Below, piece after piece: positions 26,123 through 31,205 of a stretch of 64,000 nucleotides of DNA. Position 1 is the first letter of the stretch. Every line of letters starts with the position of its first letter. Below the pieces are notes generated by a model, which was not told the origin of the DNA, ran no database searches, and saw only the letters and a program-made list of their open reading frames with translations. The stretch comes from Monoplex corrugatus (lineage: Eukaryota; Mollusca; Gastropoda; Littorinimorpha; Ranellidae), in assembly GCA_030674185.1 (NCBI GenBank), contig JAPXFY010000026.1, forward strand, positions 58,612,465-58,676,464, given 5' to 3'. A program made the translations under genes and the position numbers.

Positions 26123-27111
26123 CGTGCGTGTGTGGTGTGTGCGTGTGTATATGCGTGCGTGTGCGCGCGTGCATGCGTGCGTGCACTTGTGGTGTGTGTG
26201 TGTGTGTGTGTGTGCGTGCAAGGGGCTAAATAGTATCCCCACCTTCTGGAAATTCTGTGCTAGAAATTTCCTCTTTTCTGTCACTCTCTTTGTTTCTTTC
26301 TTTGTTCCTTTGCTTTTTTCATTTCTTCCTATCAGTTTCTGCCTTGCTGGTCCATTCACCTGTATGTGTTCGATAAAGTCTTGCGTACTTTTTCTTAGGA
26401 TTGATAATTGGGTACAGGTAGGCCTATTAAGTGCATTTTTGGCTCTAGGGAGGTGAGATATGCGGAAGCAATTTTAGGTAGTTTATGCCTGTTTTATATG
26501 TTTTGGTGTCCTTAGGTATGCTTAAATTTGTATTGAGGTGTGTTTTTTAAATCCCCTGTGCGATAAATTGGACAGAGTGGTCAACGCCAGGGTCATGTCC
26601 TTAGATTATGTGCGTGAATGTATTGATATGTGTCCTTAATTTTCTTCTTTCTTTTTTTCCTGTTGAAGCTTTGTATGTTTTGAAGCGGTTGTAGCCCAGA
26701 TATGGCTCCAAGCAGTCGGCTGGGCTTTAAACAACAATAACAATAATTGATGAATGTTTTGAAACTATGACTTAACTGTCAGTCAGTAGTCCATTGTACT
26801 AATCACTTCGCCATGTTGACCATTGAGGGGTCATTTTCTGTTGCTTTCCTTCTTGACGTTTTACCACAATTCTCAATTCATAATGCCGACAGGTGGGAGC
26901 AAAACACGATGCCGTTATGTGCTTTGGGCCAGTGGTTCCTGATGGGTACGGATGCTGCTACAACCCCCAGAACTCTCGACTAAATTTCGCAGTCACCGCC
27001 TTCAACTCTTGCCCTCACACAGACTCGGACAAGTTCTCCAGGATGCTCCAGCAAAGCTTGATGGACATGAGAGAGTTGCTGCTGTCAGTTCCTTCAGATT
27101 CCAAGTTGTGA
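5138..27111 (+). CDS. CRAT: Carnitine O-acetyltransferase, 13-exon gene (span of coding exons)
   Basis: Enzyme of the choline/carnitine acyltransferase family; it moves acetyl and other short acyl groups between CoA and carnitine. From ATG 5172 the exons encode about 612 residues (human CRAT is 626). Visible hallmarks: N-terminal LPHLPVPPL, family signature NRWFDKTLQ, catalytic His in SYEHTTAEGPP (exon 8), GRTDTIRS (the carnitine-type TDT; choline acetyltransferase has VDN), LSTSQ (STS motif, exons 12/13), and VMCFGPVVPDGYG, where the Met blocks long acyl chains. The C-terminus is SKL, a canonical peroxisomal PTS1. All exon junctions agree in phase except exon 2. Exon 1 has an upstream acceptor, so a further 5' exon, perhaps a mitochondrial presequence or UTR, should exist but was not identified. 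No promoter was recognised. Confidence 0.95.
5495..5712 (+). repeat. 44-bp minisatellite containing the exon 2 splice acceptor
   Basis: Five copies at exact 44-bp steps. Each holds CATGTGTGTTACAG followed by ATTGTAAAACAGTTCCT, a duplicate of the 3' splice site plus the first 17 bases of CRAT exon 2. The AGs end at 5520, 5564, 5608, 5652 and 5695; only the last leads into the full exon. The copies encode the same IVKQFL as the exon, with two synonymous differences. Confidence 0.95.
5696..5774 (+). CDS. CRAT: CRAT coding exon 2 (two bases short)
   Basis: Starts after GTGTGTTACAG. The first half reads IVKQFLRSPGPELQ in frame with exon 1; the second half matches the family (ILEKRASERINW) only in another frame. 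A missing A near 5736-5741 and a missing G at the donor (ACTG|GTAAGA) would make 81 bases, 27 residues, and restore both frame and phase into exon 3. As given, 79 bases, the reading frame breaks. Confidence 0.8.
5890..6455. repeat. (CA)n microsatellite, compound
   Basis: Over 500 bases of CA repeats with GCACG, AGAGGC and AAAGGCG interruptions, in CRAT intron 2. The His/Thr-rich open frames are repeat artefacts. Confidence 0.97.
6474..6775. repeat. 72-bp minisatellite with palindromic core, about 4 copies
   Basis: Each unit carries GGTACAAGCTTGTACAC, in which GTACAAGCTTGTAC is a perfect 14-base palindrome, plus CAGGGAAATTCTCACACAAT. The last copy has GTACAAACTTGTAC, which breaks the palindrome. 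The period is a multiple of 3, so frames stay open on both strands. Confidence 0.95.
6815..6912 (+). repeat. Dispersed repeat 3' end
   Basis: Contains AGCCTGCAGGAACT, CATTCATTGCCACAT-like sequence and GTAGACAACAAACGAAAGAA. The same order of motifs occurs at about 41.43-41.52 kb, so this is a dispersed element end, probably SINE or LINE; the family is not identified. Confidence 0.45.
6975..7167. mobile_element. TTAA palindromic MITE (family M), copy 1
   Basis: TTAA at both ends and an inner TTAACCCTTTGACTCCC arm that reads back as GGGAGTCAAAGGGTTAA. The outer arms also carry CACCCTATCCACCA and TGGATAGGGTGAGGGAG. The 193-bp length matches copies at 51.7 and 52.0 kb. TTAA target and CCC.. termini are piggyBac-superfamily hallmarks. 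No protein encoded. Confidence 0.85.
7233..8722. repeat. 24/21-bp minisatellite, about 63 copies
   Basis: Unit TATATGTATCAAGTGTAAATG with or without an extra TAT, so lengths are 24 or 21. It fills the 3' end of CRAT intron 2 and stops about 20 bases before the exon 3 acceptor. Because every unit is a multiple of three, open frames of over 540 codons exist on both strands; their composition (KCKCII, LHLIHI) is not protein-like. Confidence 0.97.
8744..8862 (+). CDS. CRAT: CRAT coding exon 3
   Basis: Acceptor TTTCTGTCATTAG precedes it. Encodes LSEWWKNVAYLDVRV..VVNVSPAVIFPPQDYRGKDQQLR, matching the human LSEWW..YLQYR..SSPGVMLPKQD..QLR region. Donor AG|GTATTT; leaves two bases, completed by G from exon 4. 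Its start requires phase 0, which exon 2 as sequenced does not supply. Confidence 0.92.
8961..9225 (-). mobile_element. tRNA-derived SINE (family S), headless copy
   Basis: Shares with the copies near 11.6 and 34.1 kb the order: ATG-repeat tail, GAGTTCC..CTAG, ATATCCTG..GTCAACCAGGCC, GACACCTGTG, CCATGAAGTGGAT, GGAGCCGGTT. The tRNA-like head is missing. Sits in CRAT intron 3. Confidence 0.65.
9226..9551. other. Intron 3 remainder, no feature
   Basis: A-rich simple stretch at 9258-9320 and GT-rich sequence, then the acceptor of exon 4. Nothing else recognised. Confidence 0.4.
9552..9605 (+). CDS. CRAT: CRAT coding exon 4
   Basis: Acceptor TTCACTGTACAG, then G completing Arg and FAAKFVAGVLDYKLMVDE, matching human FAAKLIEGVLDFKVMID. 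Donor GATGA|GTAAGT. The donor and the last four exon bases seed the 63-bp array that follows immediately. Confidence 0.93.
   Translation, partial: VCCQVCGWCSRLQADGG
9601..10380 (+). repeat. 63/57-bp minisatellite of the exon 4 splice donor, 13 copies
   Basis: Starts inside exon 4. Each unit begins GATGGGTAAGTTCTGTCTTT, a copy of the exon end and donor (GATGAGTAAGTTCCG). Unit starts: 9601, 9664, 9727, 9784, 9841, 9904, 9967, 10030, 10093, 10156, 10219, 10282, 10339. Copies give G|GTAAGT, nearer the consensus than the true A|GTAAGT. Extension past the true donor meets an immediate TAA in frame. The remaining piece lies at 10993-11018 beyond a transposon. Confidence 0.96.
10381..10992 (+). mobile_element. 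TIR transposon T, copy 2, nested in the minisatellite
   Basis: Near-identical to copy 1, same orientation. It interrupts a 63-bp unit: left flank ends CATTGTCATA, right flank resumes TATAGCACTG, and the intact unit reads CATTGTCATATAGCACTG, proving a TA duplication (ATAT also fits). It lacks two bases at its left tip. Confidence 0.9.
11240..11868 (-). mobile_element. tRNA-derived SINE (family S), full copy
   Basis: Read on the minus strand it starts with GTGGTGTAGTGGTTAGCGC (box A) and GGTTTAAATCC (box B), then GGAGCCGGTT..GGGTGTGC, CAGTCGAGTCTCATCC and a GATGAT-type region. At 11420-11610 an internal unit containing GCTGTACTCTATGCTTACTG is repeated four times, an expansion absent from other copies. 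Lies in CRAT intron 4. Confidence 0.8.
11880..12655. other. Intron 4 sequence, no feature
   Basis: Apparently unique, AT-rich. No exon, hairpin or tandem repeat recognised. Confidence 0.4.
12661..12900 (+). repeat. Ten perfect 24-bp repeats carrying TCAAGGTCA
   Basis: Exactly 240 bases: ten identical units TGCCTGAACTAGTCAAGG followed by TCATTC. Each contains AGTCAAGGTCA, i.e. TCAAGGTCA, the extended half-site bound by monomeric nuclear receptors of the ERR and NR5A/FTZ-F1 types. It ends 47 bases before CRAT exon 5. The perfect identity implies recent expansion. An enhancer role is inference. Confidence 0.95.
12948..13116 (+). CDS. CRAT: CRAT coding exon 5
   Basis: Acceptor CTTCGTGTTTCAG; the first A completes Glu with exon 4. 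Encodes QTLPVEMLGGKPLCMMQYYQ, then a stretch ending in PPPHITVMCNNH, like human ETLPVEYLGGKPLCMNQYYQ..THITVVHN. Donor CAT|GTGAGT; phase 0. Confidence 0.95.
13147..13450. repeat. AAT/GAT microsatellite with SINE-like tails
   Basis: ATA/ATG/ATC triplet runs interrupted three times by a block resembling AAAGATTTATATAGCGCAAC and ACCCCAGA. Such TATAGCGC ends on triplet runs are common on invertebrate SINE-like repeats. Starts 31 bases after the exon 5 donor. Confidence 0.8.
13772..13905 (-). mobile_element. LINE 3' end with CAT/ATG tail, fragment
   Basis: CATCATCATCATCA followed by CCACATGGCGTTGGCGATCA, the same 3' terminus as at 18.96 and 42.0 kb. On the minus strand it is the end of a LINE ORF followed by an (ATG)n tail. 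Heavily 5'-truncated. Confidence 0.7.
13975..14115. repeat. About 40-bp minisatellite, 3-4 copies
   Basis: Unit contains TGTCGTGTGCACAGGGTGAT and GCACATGTTTTTTG. Degenerate. Confidence 0.85.
14361..15841. repeat. 39-bp G-rich minisatellite, about 37 copies
   Basis: Unit contains GGTAGGGGGTGGGAAGAATG and TATTATGTCAGTTTGTGGA. Variants have GGCGGTGGG, AGAATATG, AGAAAATG or TGTCTG. Each unit has a G5-T-G3 run on the + strand, so several adjacent units could supply G-tracts for quadruplexes in DNA or intron RNA. In CRAT intron 5. Confidence 0.97.
15842..16490. other. Intron 5 sequence, no feature
   Basis: No coding exon or repeat recognised. Confidence 0.4.
16494..17040. mobile_element. Family M MITE with expanded right arm
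   Basis: The left part is the usual TTAACCCTTTCACTCCC arm and the central hairpin around CTTCCTGCAGGAAG. The right arm is multiplied into nine 43-bp units that alternate between CAGTTGGTGGATAGGGTTAG and CGGTTGGTGGATAGGGTGAG types, i.e. an 86-bp dimer repeat. Each unit ends in GGGTTAAG. Confidence 0.9.
17271..17442 (+). CDS. CRAT: CRAT coding exon 6
   Basis: Acceptor TTCTGACATGTTTCAG. Encodes IFSLDVYGSKGRPLTIEQLY and ..PPVGLLTCLDRDTWADVH, then TDLMK, like human FFELDVY..PLT..EPVGILTSNHRNSWA. Donor G|GTGTGT; leaves one base. Confidence 0.94.
17590..18128. repeat. (CA)n, (CACG)n and (CT)n compound microsatellite
   Basis: CACG repeats, long CA, then alternating CT and CA tracts up to about 18.13 kb, in CRAT intron 6. 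Confidence 0.97.
18203..18482 (+). repeat. 20-bp minisatellite spanning the exon 7 acceptor
   Basis: Unit CACCTGTCACTATGGTCAGA repeated about 13 times. Twice it is preceded by CATATTTCAG (ending 18228 and 18335), a near copy of the true acceptor CATGTTTCAG (ending 18482), followed by ACA as in the exon start. Two decoy acceptors therefore precede the real one. Confidence 0.93.
18483..18661 (+). CDS. CRAT: CRAT coding exon 7
   Basis: Encodes DKKNKAAMREIERSIFTLCL, a variable Ser/Arg-rich loop, AEMLHGGG and the family signature NRWFDKTLQ. Matches human SIQKSIFTVCLD..GQMLHGGG..NRWFDKTLQ. Donor CAG|GTGAGA; phase 0. Confidence 0.96.
18662..18960. other. Intron 7 start, no feature
   Basis: T-rich, non-coding; nothing recognised. 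Confidence 0.4.
18962..19320 (-). mobile_element. LINE 3' end (polymerase ORF C-terminus plus ATG tail)
   Basis: Minus frame 19014-19289 reads MEADTRRSLIRKIRKRQATF..GHFMRKGELEHLV, then GKRAPGRPREKILD and ends ..IANAMRQGT followed by (ATG)n. The G.R..GRP..K pattern is the usual C-terminal end of RTE/CR1-type LINE proteins. No catalytic domains remain. The same end recurs at 13.8 and 41.7-42.0 kb. Confidence 0.85.
19445..19806. mobile_element. Foldback element F, complete copy 3
   Basis: About 360 bases with two long inverted arms: left CAAGCAAACAGGAACCAGAA..GGCCAACTGGCC, right ..GGCCAGCTGGCC..ACGCGTTCTTATTC, around a centre with GAAACTTCCCTGCTGC. The arms pair nearly end to end. No ORF. Non-autonomous foldback/MITE-type element. 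Confidence 0.85.
19808..20090 (-). mobile_element. SINE family S fragment
   Basis: Shares GTATCAACCGGGCC, GAGATACAGACACCTG and CAAGTGGATGAGATG with the SINE at 11.6 kb. A short segment (GTTCCATGTTGGATTGAGAC) is duplicated at 19858 and 20026. Confidence 0.6.
20157..20257 (+). CDS. CRAT: CRAT coding exon 8 (catalytic His)
   Basis: Acceptor TTGTGTTTTCACAG. Encodes FIIGADGPCGLSYEHTTAEG and ends IMDHVLDF. The His in SYEHTTAEGPP corresponds to the catalytic general base of the family (human FIVAEDGSCGLVYEHAAAEG). Donor GT|GTGAGT; leaves two bases. Confidence 0.97.
20437..20712. mobile_element. Foldback element F, copy 4 (one arm plus centre)
   Basis: Left arm with CCAGCTGGACTTTGTCAAGG, AACACCAAATACAAAAATCA and the centre CTTCCTTGCTGCTTCGTCCA, ending ACGTGTTCTGATTG. 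The right arm is mostly deleted. Confidence 0.75.
20998..21066. repeat. Degenerate family M hairpin
   Basis: CTTCATCCCTGTCCACCATC.. inverted as ..AGATGGGGTGAGGGAATGAA. Resembles the inner palindrome of family M but without TTAA ends. Confidence 0.4.
21108..21233 (+). CDS. CRAT: CRAT coding exon 9
   Basis: Found by phase and similarity. Acceptor ATGTGTGTACCAG; one base completes Val, then KEERESTSQQATSTTTSP, a variable linker, and HVHFTLTPKATAAIQRAGLE, which aligns with human LRFNITPEIKSDIEKAKQNL. Donor AAC|GTGAGT leaves two bases, completed by exon 10. 126 bases; both junction phases fit exactly. Confidence 0.88.
21254..21347. repeat. (TG)n microsatellite
   Basis: Nearly pure TG run starting 21 bases after the exon 9 donor. 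Confidence 0.98.
21612..21998. mobile_element. Foldback element F, complete copy 5
   Basis: Both arms present around AAACTTCC..GGAAGTTTC; GGCCAACTGGCC on the left, GGCCAGTTGGCC on the right. Ends GCAGGCAGTCACACTTGTT. In CRAT intron 9. Confidence 0.85.
22098..22512 (+). mobile_element. Dispersed repeat R1, copy 1 (about 410 bp)
   Basis: Near-identical to 26345-26752. Runs from CCATTCACCTGTATGTGTTT to a 3' end GATATGGCTC..CAGTCGGCTGGGCTTTAA and (AACA)n. Short 3' pieces of the same family occur at 37.09 and 51.6 kb, so it looks like a 5'-truncating retroelement with a conserved 3' end (SINE or LINE tail). Confidence 0.8.
22525..22647 (+). CDS. CRAT: CRAT coding exon 10
   Basis: Acceptor TTTATTTTTCAG. 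Encodes VVKNLQITVFTFDKFGKDFI and LSPDAFIQITLQLTYY, like human DLDITVMVFHHFGKDF..LSPDAFIQMALQLAYY. Donor AG|GTAATG. Its last 16 bases and donor are repeated directly downstream. Confidence 0.96.
22632..22745 (+). repeat. 26-bp triplication of the exon 10 end and donor, then (TTGA)n
   Basis: ACTGACCTATTACAG|GTAAT is present three times with the boundary after 22647, 22673 and 22699. The decoy donors are identical to the true one. Reading on past the first donor gives AGG then TAA, a stop. A TTGA/TGGA microsatellite follows. Confidence 0.95.
22845..22925. repeat. 14-bp repeat TAAATTTAGGTTAGG
   Basis: Four to five short units with TTAGGCTAGG/TTAGGTTAGG variants. Not telomeric: the period is about 14-15 bases. 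Confidence 0.85.
22916..23078 (+). mobile_element. SINE-like repeat R2, copy 1
   Basis: GGTCCTCAGGACATGGCCAG..TTATGTGCAGGCTTAAGGCT..CACATGGCACTTGTGAC..GAATTC..GGAGATGTCATCTTGAG and a (GAAACT)n tail. Four copies in the window, one reversed. The tail repeat suggests retroposition. Confidence 0.8.
23090..23790. other. Intron 10 sequence, no feature
   Basis: No exon or repeat recognised. Confidence 0.4.
23793..23935 (+). mobile_element. SINE-like repeat R2, copy 2
   Basis: Same motif order as copy 1 in the same orientation, ending AAACTGAAACTGAAACTGG. Confidence 0.8.
24290..24488 (+). CDS. CRAT: CRAT coding exon 11
   Basis: Acceptor TACTGGTTTTCAG. Encodes LYKRPCATYETASLRRFQLG, then RTDTIRSCS and ..LLRQAVKAHRKYTDE. 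The TDT triplet is the carnitine-type residue set; choline acetyltransferases carry VDN here. Donor GAG|GTGTTT; phase 0. Confidence 0.97.
24562..24935. repeat. (CA)n microsatellite
   Basis: Two long CA runs separated by mixed CATGCATGCG sequence, in CRAT intron 11. Confidence 0.98.
25020..25330. other. GC-rich unassigned stretch in intron 11
   Basis: Locally CG-rich (TTCGCGACGATCCGGCCGCC, CCGGCCATATAGCGCCGG) against AT-rich surroundings. Not seen elsewhere in the window and not coding in any frame I tried. Could be a transposon piece or an isolated CpG-rich segment. Confidence 0.35.
25436..25610. repeat. (CT)n then (GA)n microsatellite
   Basis: About 70 bases of pure CT, then mixed CT/CACT, and GAGAGA from 25568. 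Inverted polypyrimidine and polypurine runs could pair. Confidence 0.95.
25765..25902 (+). CDS. CRAT: CRAT coding exon 12
   Basis: Acceptor CGTGATGTGACAG. Encodes AISGKGVDRHLLGLKLAAIE and ends in FRLSTSQ, like human AIRGEAFDRHLLGLKLQAIE..FHLSTSQ. STS is the conserved motif that stabilises the reaction intermediate. Donor CAG|GTAAGT; phase 0. Confidence 0.97.
25914..26220. repeat. (TG)n microsatellite
   Basis: Compound TG/GTGGTG/GCGTGC run starting 12 bases after the exon 12 donor. Confidence 0.97.
26345..26752 (+). mobile_element. Dispersed repeat R1, copy 2
   Basis: Collinear with 22098-22512, with scattered substitutions; 3' end CAGTCGGCTGGGCTTTAAAC and (AACAAT)n. In CRAT intron 12. Followed at 26770-26815 by a short piece of the SINE S head (CAGTAGTCCATTGTACTAAT). 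Confidence 0.8.
26893..27111 (+). CDS. CRAT: CRAT coding exon 13 (C-terminus, PTS1)
   Basis: Acceptor CATAATGCCGACAG. Encodes VGAKHDAVMCFGPVVPDGYG, CCYNPQNSRLNFAVTAFNS and ends LLLSVPSDSKL before TGA 27109-27111. The Met before the FGPVVPDGYG block occupies the acyl-pocket position that is Gly in medium- and long-chain enzymes. SKL is a peroxisomal import tripeptide; human CRAT ends AKL. Confidence 0.97.
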   Translation: MGAKHDAVMCFGPVVPDGYGCCYNPQNSRLNFAVTAFNSCPHTDSDKFSRMLQQSLMDMRELLLSVPSDSKL

Positions 27112-27208
27112 TTGTGTATTTGGAAAGTGTTGAGGCAGCCACAAGCAAAACATTCTTTGCATTCCGTCATAGAAGTGCAATGTTGGTTCTGTGAATTTTT
27201 TGCATGAA

Positions 27209-28256
27209 GATACTATGGGTAGTTGTAGTTATAAAGATACTATGGCTAGTTGTAGTTATAAGGGTACTATGACTAGTTGTAGTTATAAGGACACTATGGC
27301 TAGTTGTAGTCATAAAGATACTATGGCTAGTTGTAGTCATAAAGATACTATGGCTAGTTGTAGTCATAAAGATATTATGGGTAGTTGTAGTCATAAAGAT
27401 ACTATGGCTAGTTGTAGTCATAAAGATACTATGGCTAGTTGTAGTTATAAGGACACTATGGCTAGTTGTAGTCATAAAGATACTATGGCTAGTTGTAGTT
27501 ATAAGGACACTATGGCTAGTTGTTGTCATAAAGATACTATGGCTAGTTGTCATAAGATATTATGGCTAGTTGTTGTCATAAAGACACTATGGCTAGTTGT
27601 TGTCATAAAGATACTATGGCTAGTTGTCATAAAGATACTATGGCTAGTTGTTGTCATAAAGATATTATGGCTAGTTGTTGTCATAAAGATACTATGGCTA
27701 GTTGTTGTCATAAAGATATTATGGCTAGTTGTTGTCATAAAGATACTATGGCTAGTTGTTGTCATAAAGATACTATGGCTAGTTGTTGTCATAAAGACAC
27801 TATGGCTAGTTGTCATAAAGATATGGCTAGTTGTAGTCATAAAGATACTATGGCTAGTTGTTGTCATAAAGATACTATAGCTAGTTGTAGTCATAAAGAT
27901 ACTATGGCTAGTTGTAGTTATAAGGACACTATGGCTAGTTGTTGTCATAAAGATACTATAGCTAGTTGTAGTCATAAAGATACTATGGGTAGTTGTCATA
28001 AAGATACTATGGCTAGTTGTAGTCATAAAGACACTATGGCTAGTTGTTGTCATAAAGATACTATGGCTAGTTGTTGTCATAAAGATACTATGGTTAGTTG
28101 TCATAAAGATACTATGGTTAGTTGTCATAAAGACACTATGGCTAGTTGTAGTCATAAAGACACTATGGCTAGTTGTTGTCATAAAGATACTATGGCTAGT
28201 TGTAGTCATAAAGATACTATGGTTAGTTGTCATAAAGATACTATGGTTAGTTGTAA
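27209..28256. repeat. 27-bp minisatellite, about 39 copies
   Basis: Unit ATACTATGGCTAGTTGTAGT plus CATAAAG, with 24-base versions lacking TAG/TTG. Begins about 100 bases after the CRAT stop, so it may lie in the 3' UTR or just beyond; no AATAAA was seen between stop and array. Long open frames on both strands are repeat artefacts. Confidence 0.97.
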
Positions 28257-28259
28257 TTG

Positions 28260-28870
28260 ATCGTTACTCTTGCCCTGCGCCAAATCCAAATTCTCAGGCT
28301 TGGTTTGCTTTGAAGAATGAATGGTTAATCTTGAGGGTTAATGTAAGGGTAAAGGTTAGTCTATGCTCATAGTCTGTTTTTGTAGACATTCTTTTTTGTC
28401 AGTCGATAACCATGTGAAATTCAGGTTTTTTTCCCTGGGGAGAATGTCACACTGCAGTGCAGCACCACGCACCCCCCTTTTTTTTCTGTATTTGTGTATT
28501 TCTGTTTACCTGTGAAAGTGGACTTTTACTACAGCATCTTTCCAGGGACTATTCCTTTGTTGCTGTGAGATCTTTAACGTGCATGTCGCGCATGGGATAT
28601 TGGTTCATTGTCTCATCTGAAAAATTAGAATCTAAACCACCAGTTCAGATCAAGTGTGGGGGAGGGGGGGGGGGGGGGGAGAGATGTTGGTGAGAAAAAA
28701 ATCGCTGCTTGATCTGTGATTTAGGTCTGGGTTTCTGGCTCCTTAGGCAGGTACTGTAATCACTGTGCCACACATTTCACACGTCTGGTTATGTAGTCAT
28801 GTAGTCATGTAGTCATGTAGTCGTGCCCAAGGTTTGCAGGATCGAAGGAGAGCTACATGCAAACTACACC
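28260..28870. other. Flank, no gene; poly-G run
   Basis: No exon recognised. G-run at about 28657-28680 and a 10-base CATGTAGTCATG repeat at 28790-28822. Confidence 0.5.
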
Positions 28871-29452
28871 TAATGAAAATAGAATCAGAACACATGATTA
28901 ACCCTTTGACTCCTGCACCCTGTCCACCAGCATCGTGCATTGTCAATCATGCTAGCAAAGCAGAAACTTAACCCTTTGATTCCCTCAACTTATCCACCAG
29001 CTTCCGGCAGGAAGCTGGTGGATAGGGTGAGAGAATCAAAAGGTTAAGTTTTTGCAGTTGGTGGATAGGGTGTGGGAGTCAAAGGGTTAATACAGCAAGG
29101 CAAGAGAGTCACAAATTTTTGGCCGACTGACTTTTGTCAAGCATAACTGTTCAGACAACAAATAACAAACAACAAAACTTTACTGCTGTTTCGGCAAGCA
29201 CGAGAAAGTGAAACAACAAAACAACAGGGAAATTTTGCTGGTTTTCCACAGATTTTTGTATTTGTTGTTGGTTTTTGTCTTACGTTTATGCTTGACGAGG
29301 CCCAGTTGGCTAAAAATGTCTGCCTGTCTTGTCCTGTTATTACTGAATACACATTCTGAATCTTTTTTATGTGTTTTTCTGCTTCCTGGTGGTTGGTTTG
29401 TGTTTTTGTTTTTGTTTTTTGAATACAGGCAGTCACGCTTGTTTTGGGTTTC
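28866..29452. mobile_element. Foldback element F, copy 6, split by a family M insertion
   Basis: Left edge AAAATAGAATCAGAACACATG, then the 28898-29090 insertion, then TACAGCAAGGCAAGAGAGTC, GGCCGACTGACTTTTGTCAA, a hairpin centre and a right arm ending CAGTCACGCTTGTTTTGGG. Other F copies read ACGCGTATTTAATACAAC continuously at the insertion point. Confidence 0.8.
28898..29090. mobile_element. Family M MITE nested in element F
   Basis: 193 bases from TTAACCCTTTGACTCC to GGAGTCAAAGGGTTAA, with the central hairpin CTTCCGGCAGGAAG. Removing it and one TTAA restores the uninterrupted F sequence, so TTAA is the duplicated target site. This is the clearest evidence for a piggyBac-type mechanism. Confidence 0.92.
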
Positions 29453-29687
29453 TTAAACCTCCACATATTTGTATTATAACCCACTCTGTCCTTGTCTTCC
29501 TGCACTTCTGTTCCCAAGCACAAAACAATATTTGGGTTCCTATATGTAAAAAGCTAATGATGGAATTGTGTGGAGTAGTGTCTAATGGTGAAGTTAGTGA
29601 GTCTTTCAGGTCAGTACATGGTGTCTGTAAAAATAGACTTGAGGGTGAGGAACCACGTGCAATGCTCTGTATGATGTGTCTATTCAT
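29453..29687. other. No feature recognised
   Basis: Short non-coding spacer between two F elements; nothing identified. Confidence 0.35.
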
Positions 29688-30046
29688 GTATGTAACCAGA
29701 AAAACACAAAAATAGAATCAGAACGCGTATTTAATACAACGAGACAAGACAGGCGCAAATTTTCGGCCAACTGGCCTTTGTCAAGCGTGAATGTAAGATC
29801 ACAAACAAACACCAACATTAAGTCCTGTTCTCCCGCTGGACGAAGCAGCAGGGAAGTTTCAATCTTTTTCTCGTAATTTTGTATTTGGTGTTTGTTTGTG
29901 ATCTTATATTCAGGCTTGACAAAGGCCAGTTGGCCGAAAATTTGCGCCTGTCTTGTCTGGTTATATTACATACGCGTTCTGATTCTATTTTTGGGTTTTT
30001 CTGGTTCCTGTTTGCTTGAACGCGGGCAGTCACACTTGTTTTGGAT
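29688..30046. mobile_element. Foldback element F, complete copy 7
   Basis: Left arm AACCAGAAAAACACAAAAAT..GGCCAACTGGCC, centre CTGGACGAAGCAGCAGGGAA, right arm GGCCAGTTGGCC..GCGGGCAGTCACACTTG. Arms invert almost fully. Confidence 0.87.
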
Positions 30047-30340
30047 TTTCATATATGTGTTTGTATGCATTCACATGCGGTGTGTGTGAAATGACTGTAT
30101 GAGATTCTGACAGGTGTATTTTGTGTGTATGTGTACGTATGCACACTTGTATGCATGTGTATGTAACCTTGTCCACATTTTAGAGATTGGCAAATCTAGT
30201 GCTTCCTTTTACACCATTTTTATATTTCTCCTAAGCACTGCCACCAGTTTACAGTGACATCAAGTCACTGGTTTGTTGTGGCTCACTCAAGAGTTATGAC
30301 ATAGCCACTAGTATGTTATGCAGATTTAAGGTTTTAAGAT
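30047..30340. other. No feature recognised
   Basis: GT-rich, non-coding. Confidence 0.35.
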
Positions 30341-30344
30341 GTGT

Positions 30345-31205
30345 CATGTTGGATTAGAATATGGACCTGTTTTGTTGTTGGGCTATTTATGTTGGACTTG
30401 AGTATGGACCTGGTTTATTGTTAGGCTATTTTTGTTGGATTAGAATATGGACCTGTTTTATTATTGTTAGGCTATTTTTGTTGGACTGGAATATGGACCT
30501 GTTTTATTGTTAGGCTATTTTTGTTGGACTAGAATATGGACCTGTTTTATTGTTAGGCTATTTTTGTTGGACTGGAATATGGACCTGTTTTATTGTTAGG
30601 CTGTTTTTGTTGAACTAGAATATGGACCTGTTTTATTGTTAGGCAATTCATGTTGGACTAGAATATGGACCTGTTTTATTGTTAGGCAATTCATGTTGGA
30701 CTAGAATATGGACCTGGTTTATTGTTAGGCTATTTTTGTTGGATTAGAATATGGACCTGTTTTACTGTAAGGTTATTCATGTTGGATTAGAATATGGACC
30801 TGGTTTATTGTTAGGCAATTCATGTTGGATTAGAATATGGACCTGATTTATTGTTAGGCAATTCATGTTGGACTAGAATATGGACCTGTTTTATTGTTAG
30901 GCTATTTTTGTTGGACAGGAATATGGACCTGTTTTATTGTTAGGCTATATGGACCTGTTGTAAGACTATTCATGTTGGACTGGAATATGGACCTGTTTTA
31001 TTGTTAGGCTATATGGACCTGTTGTAAGACTATTCATGTTGGACTGGAATATGGACCTGTTTTATTGTTAGGCATATGGACCTGTTGTAAGACTATTCAT
31101 GTTGGACTGGAATATGGACCTGTTTTATTGTTTAGGCTATATGGACCTGTTGTAAGGCTATTCATGTTGGACTGGAATATGGACCTGTTCTATTGTAAGG
31201 CTGAG
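30345..31205. repeat. About 42-bp minisatellite, about 20 copies
   Basis: Unit contains TAGAATATGGACCTGTTTTA and TTGTTAGGCTATTTTTGTTG. The last five copies gain an inserted ATATGGACCTGTTGTAAGAC block, making a longer compound unit. Confidence 0.95.
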
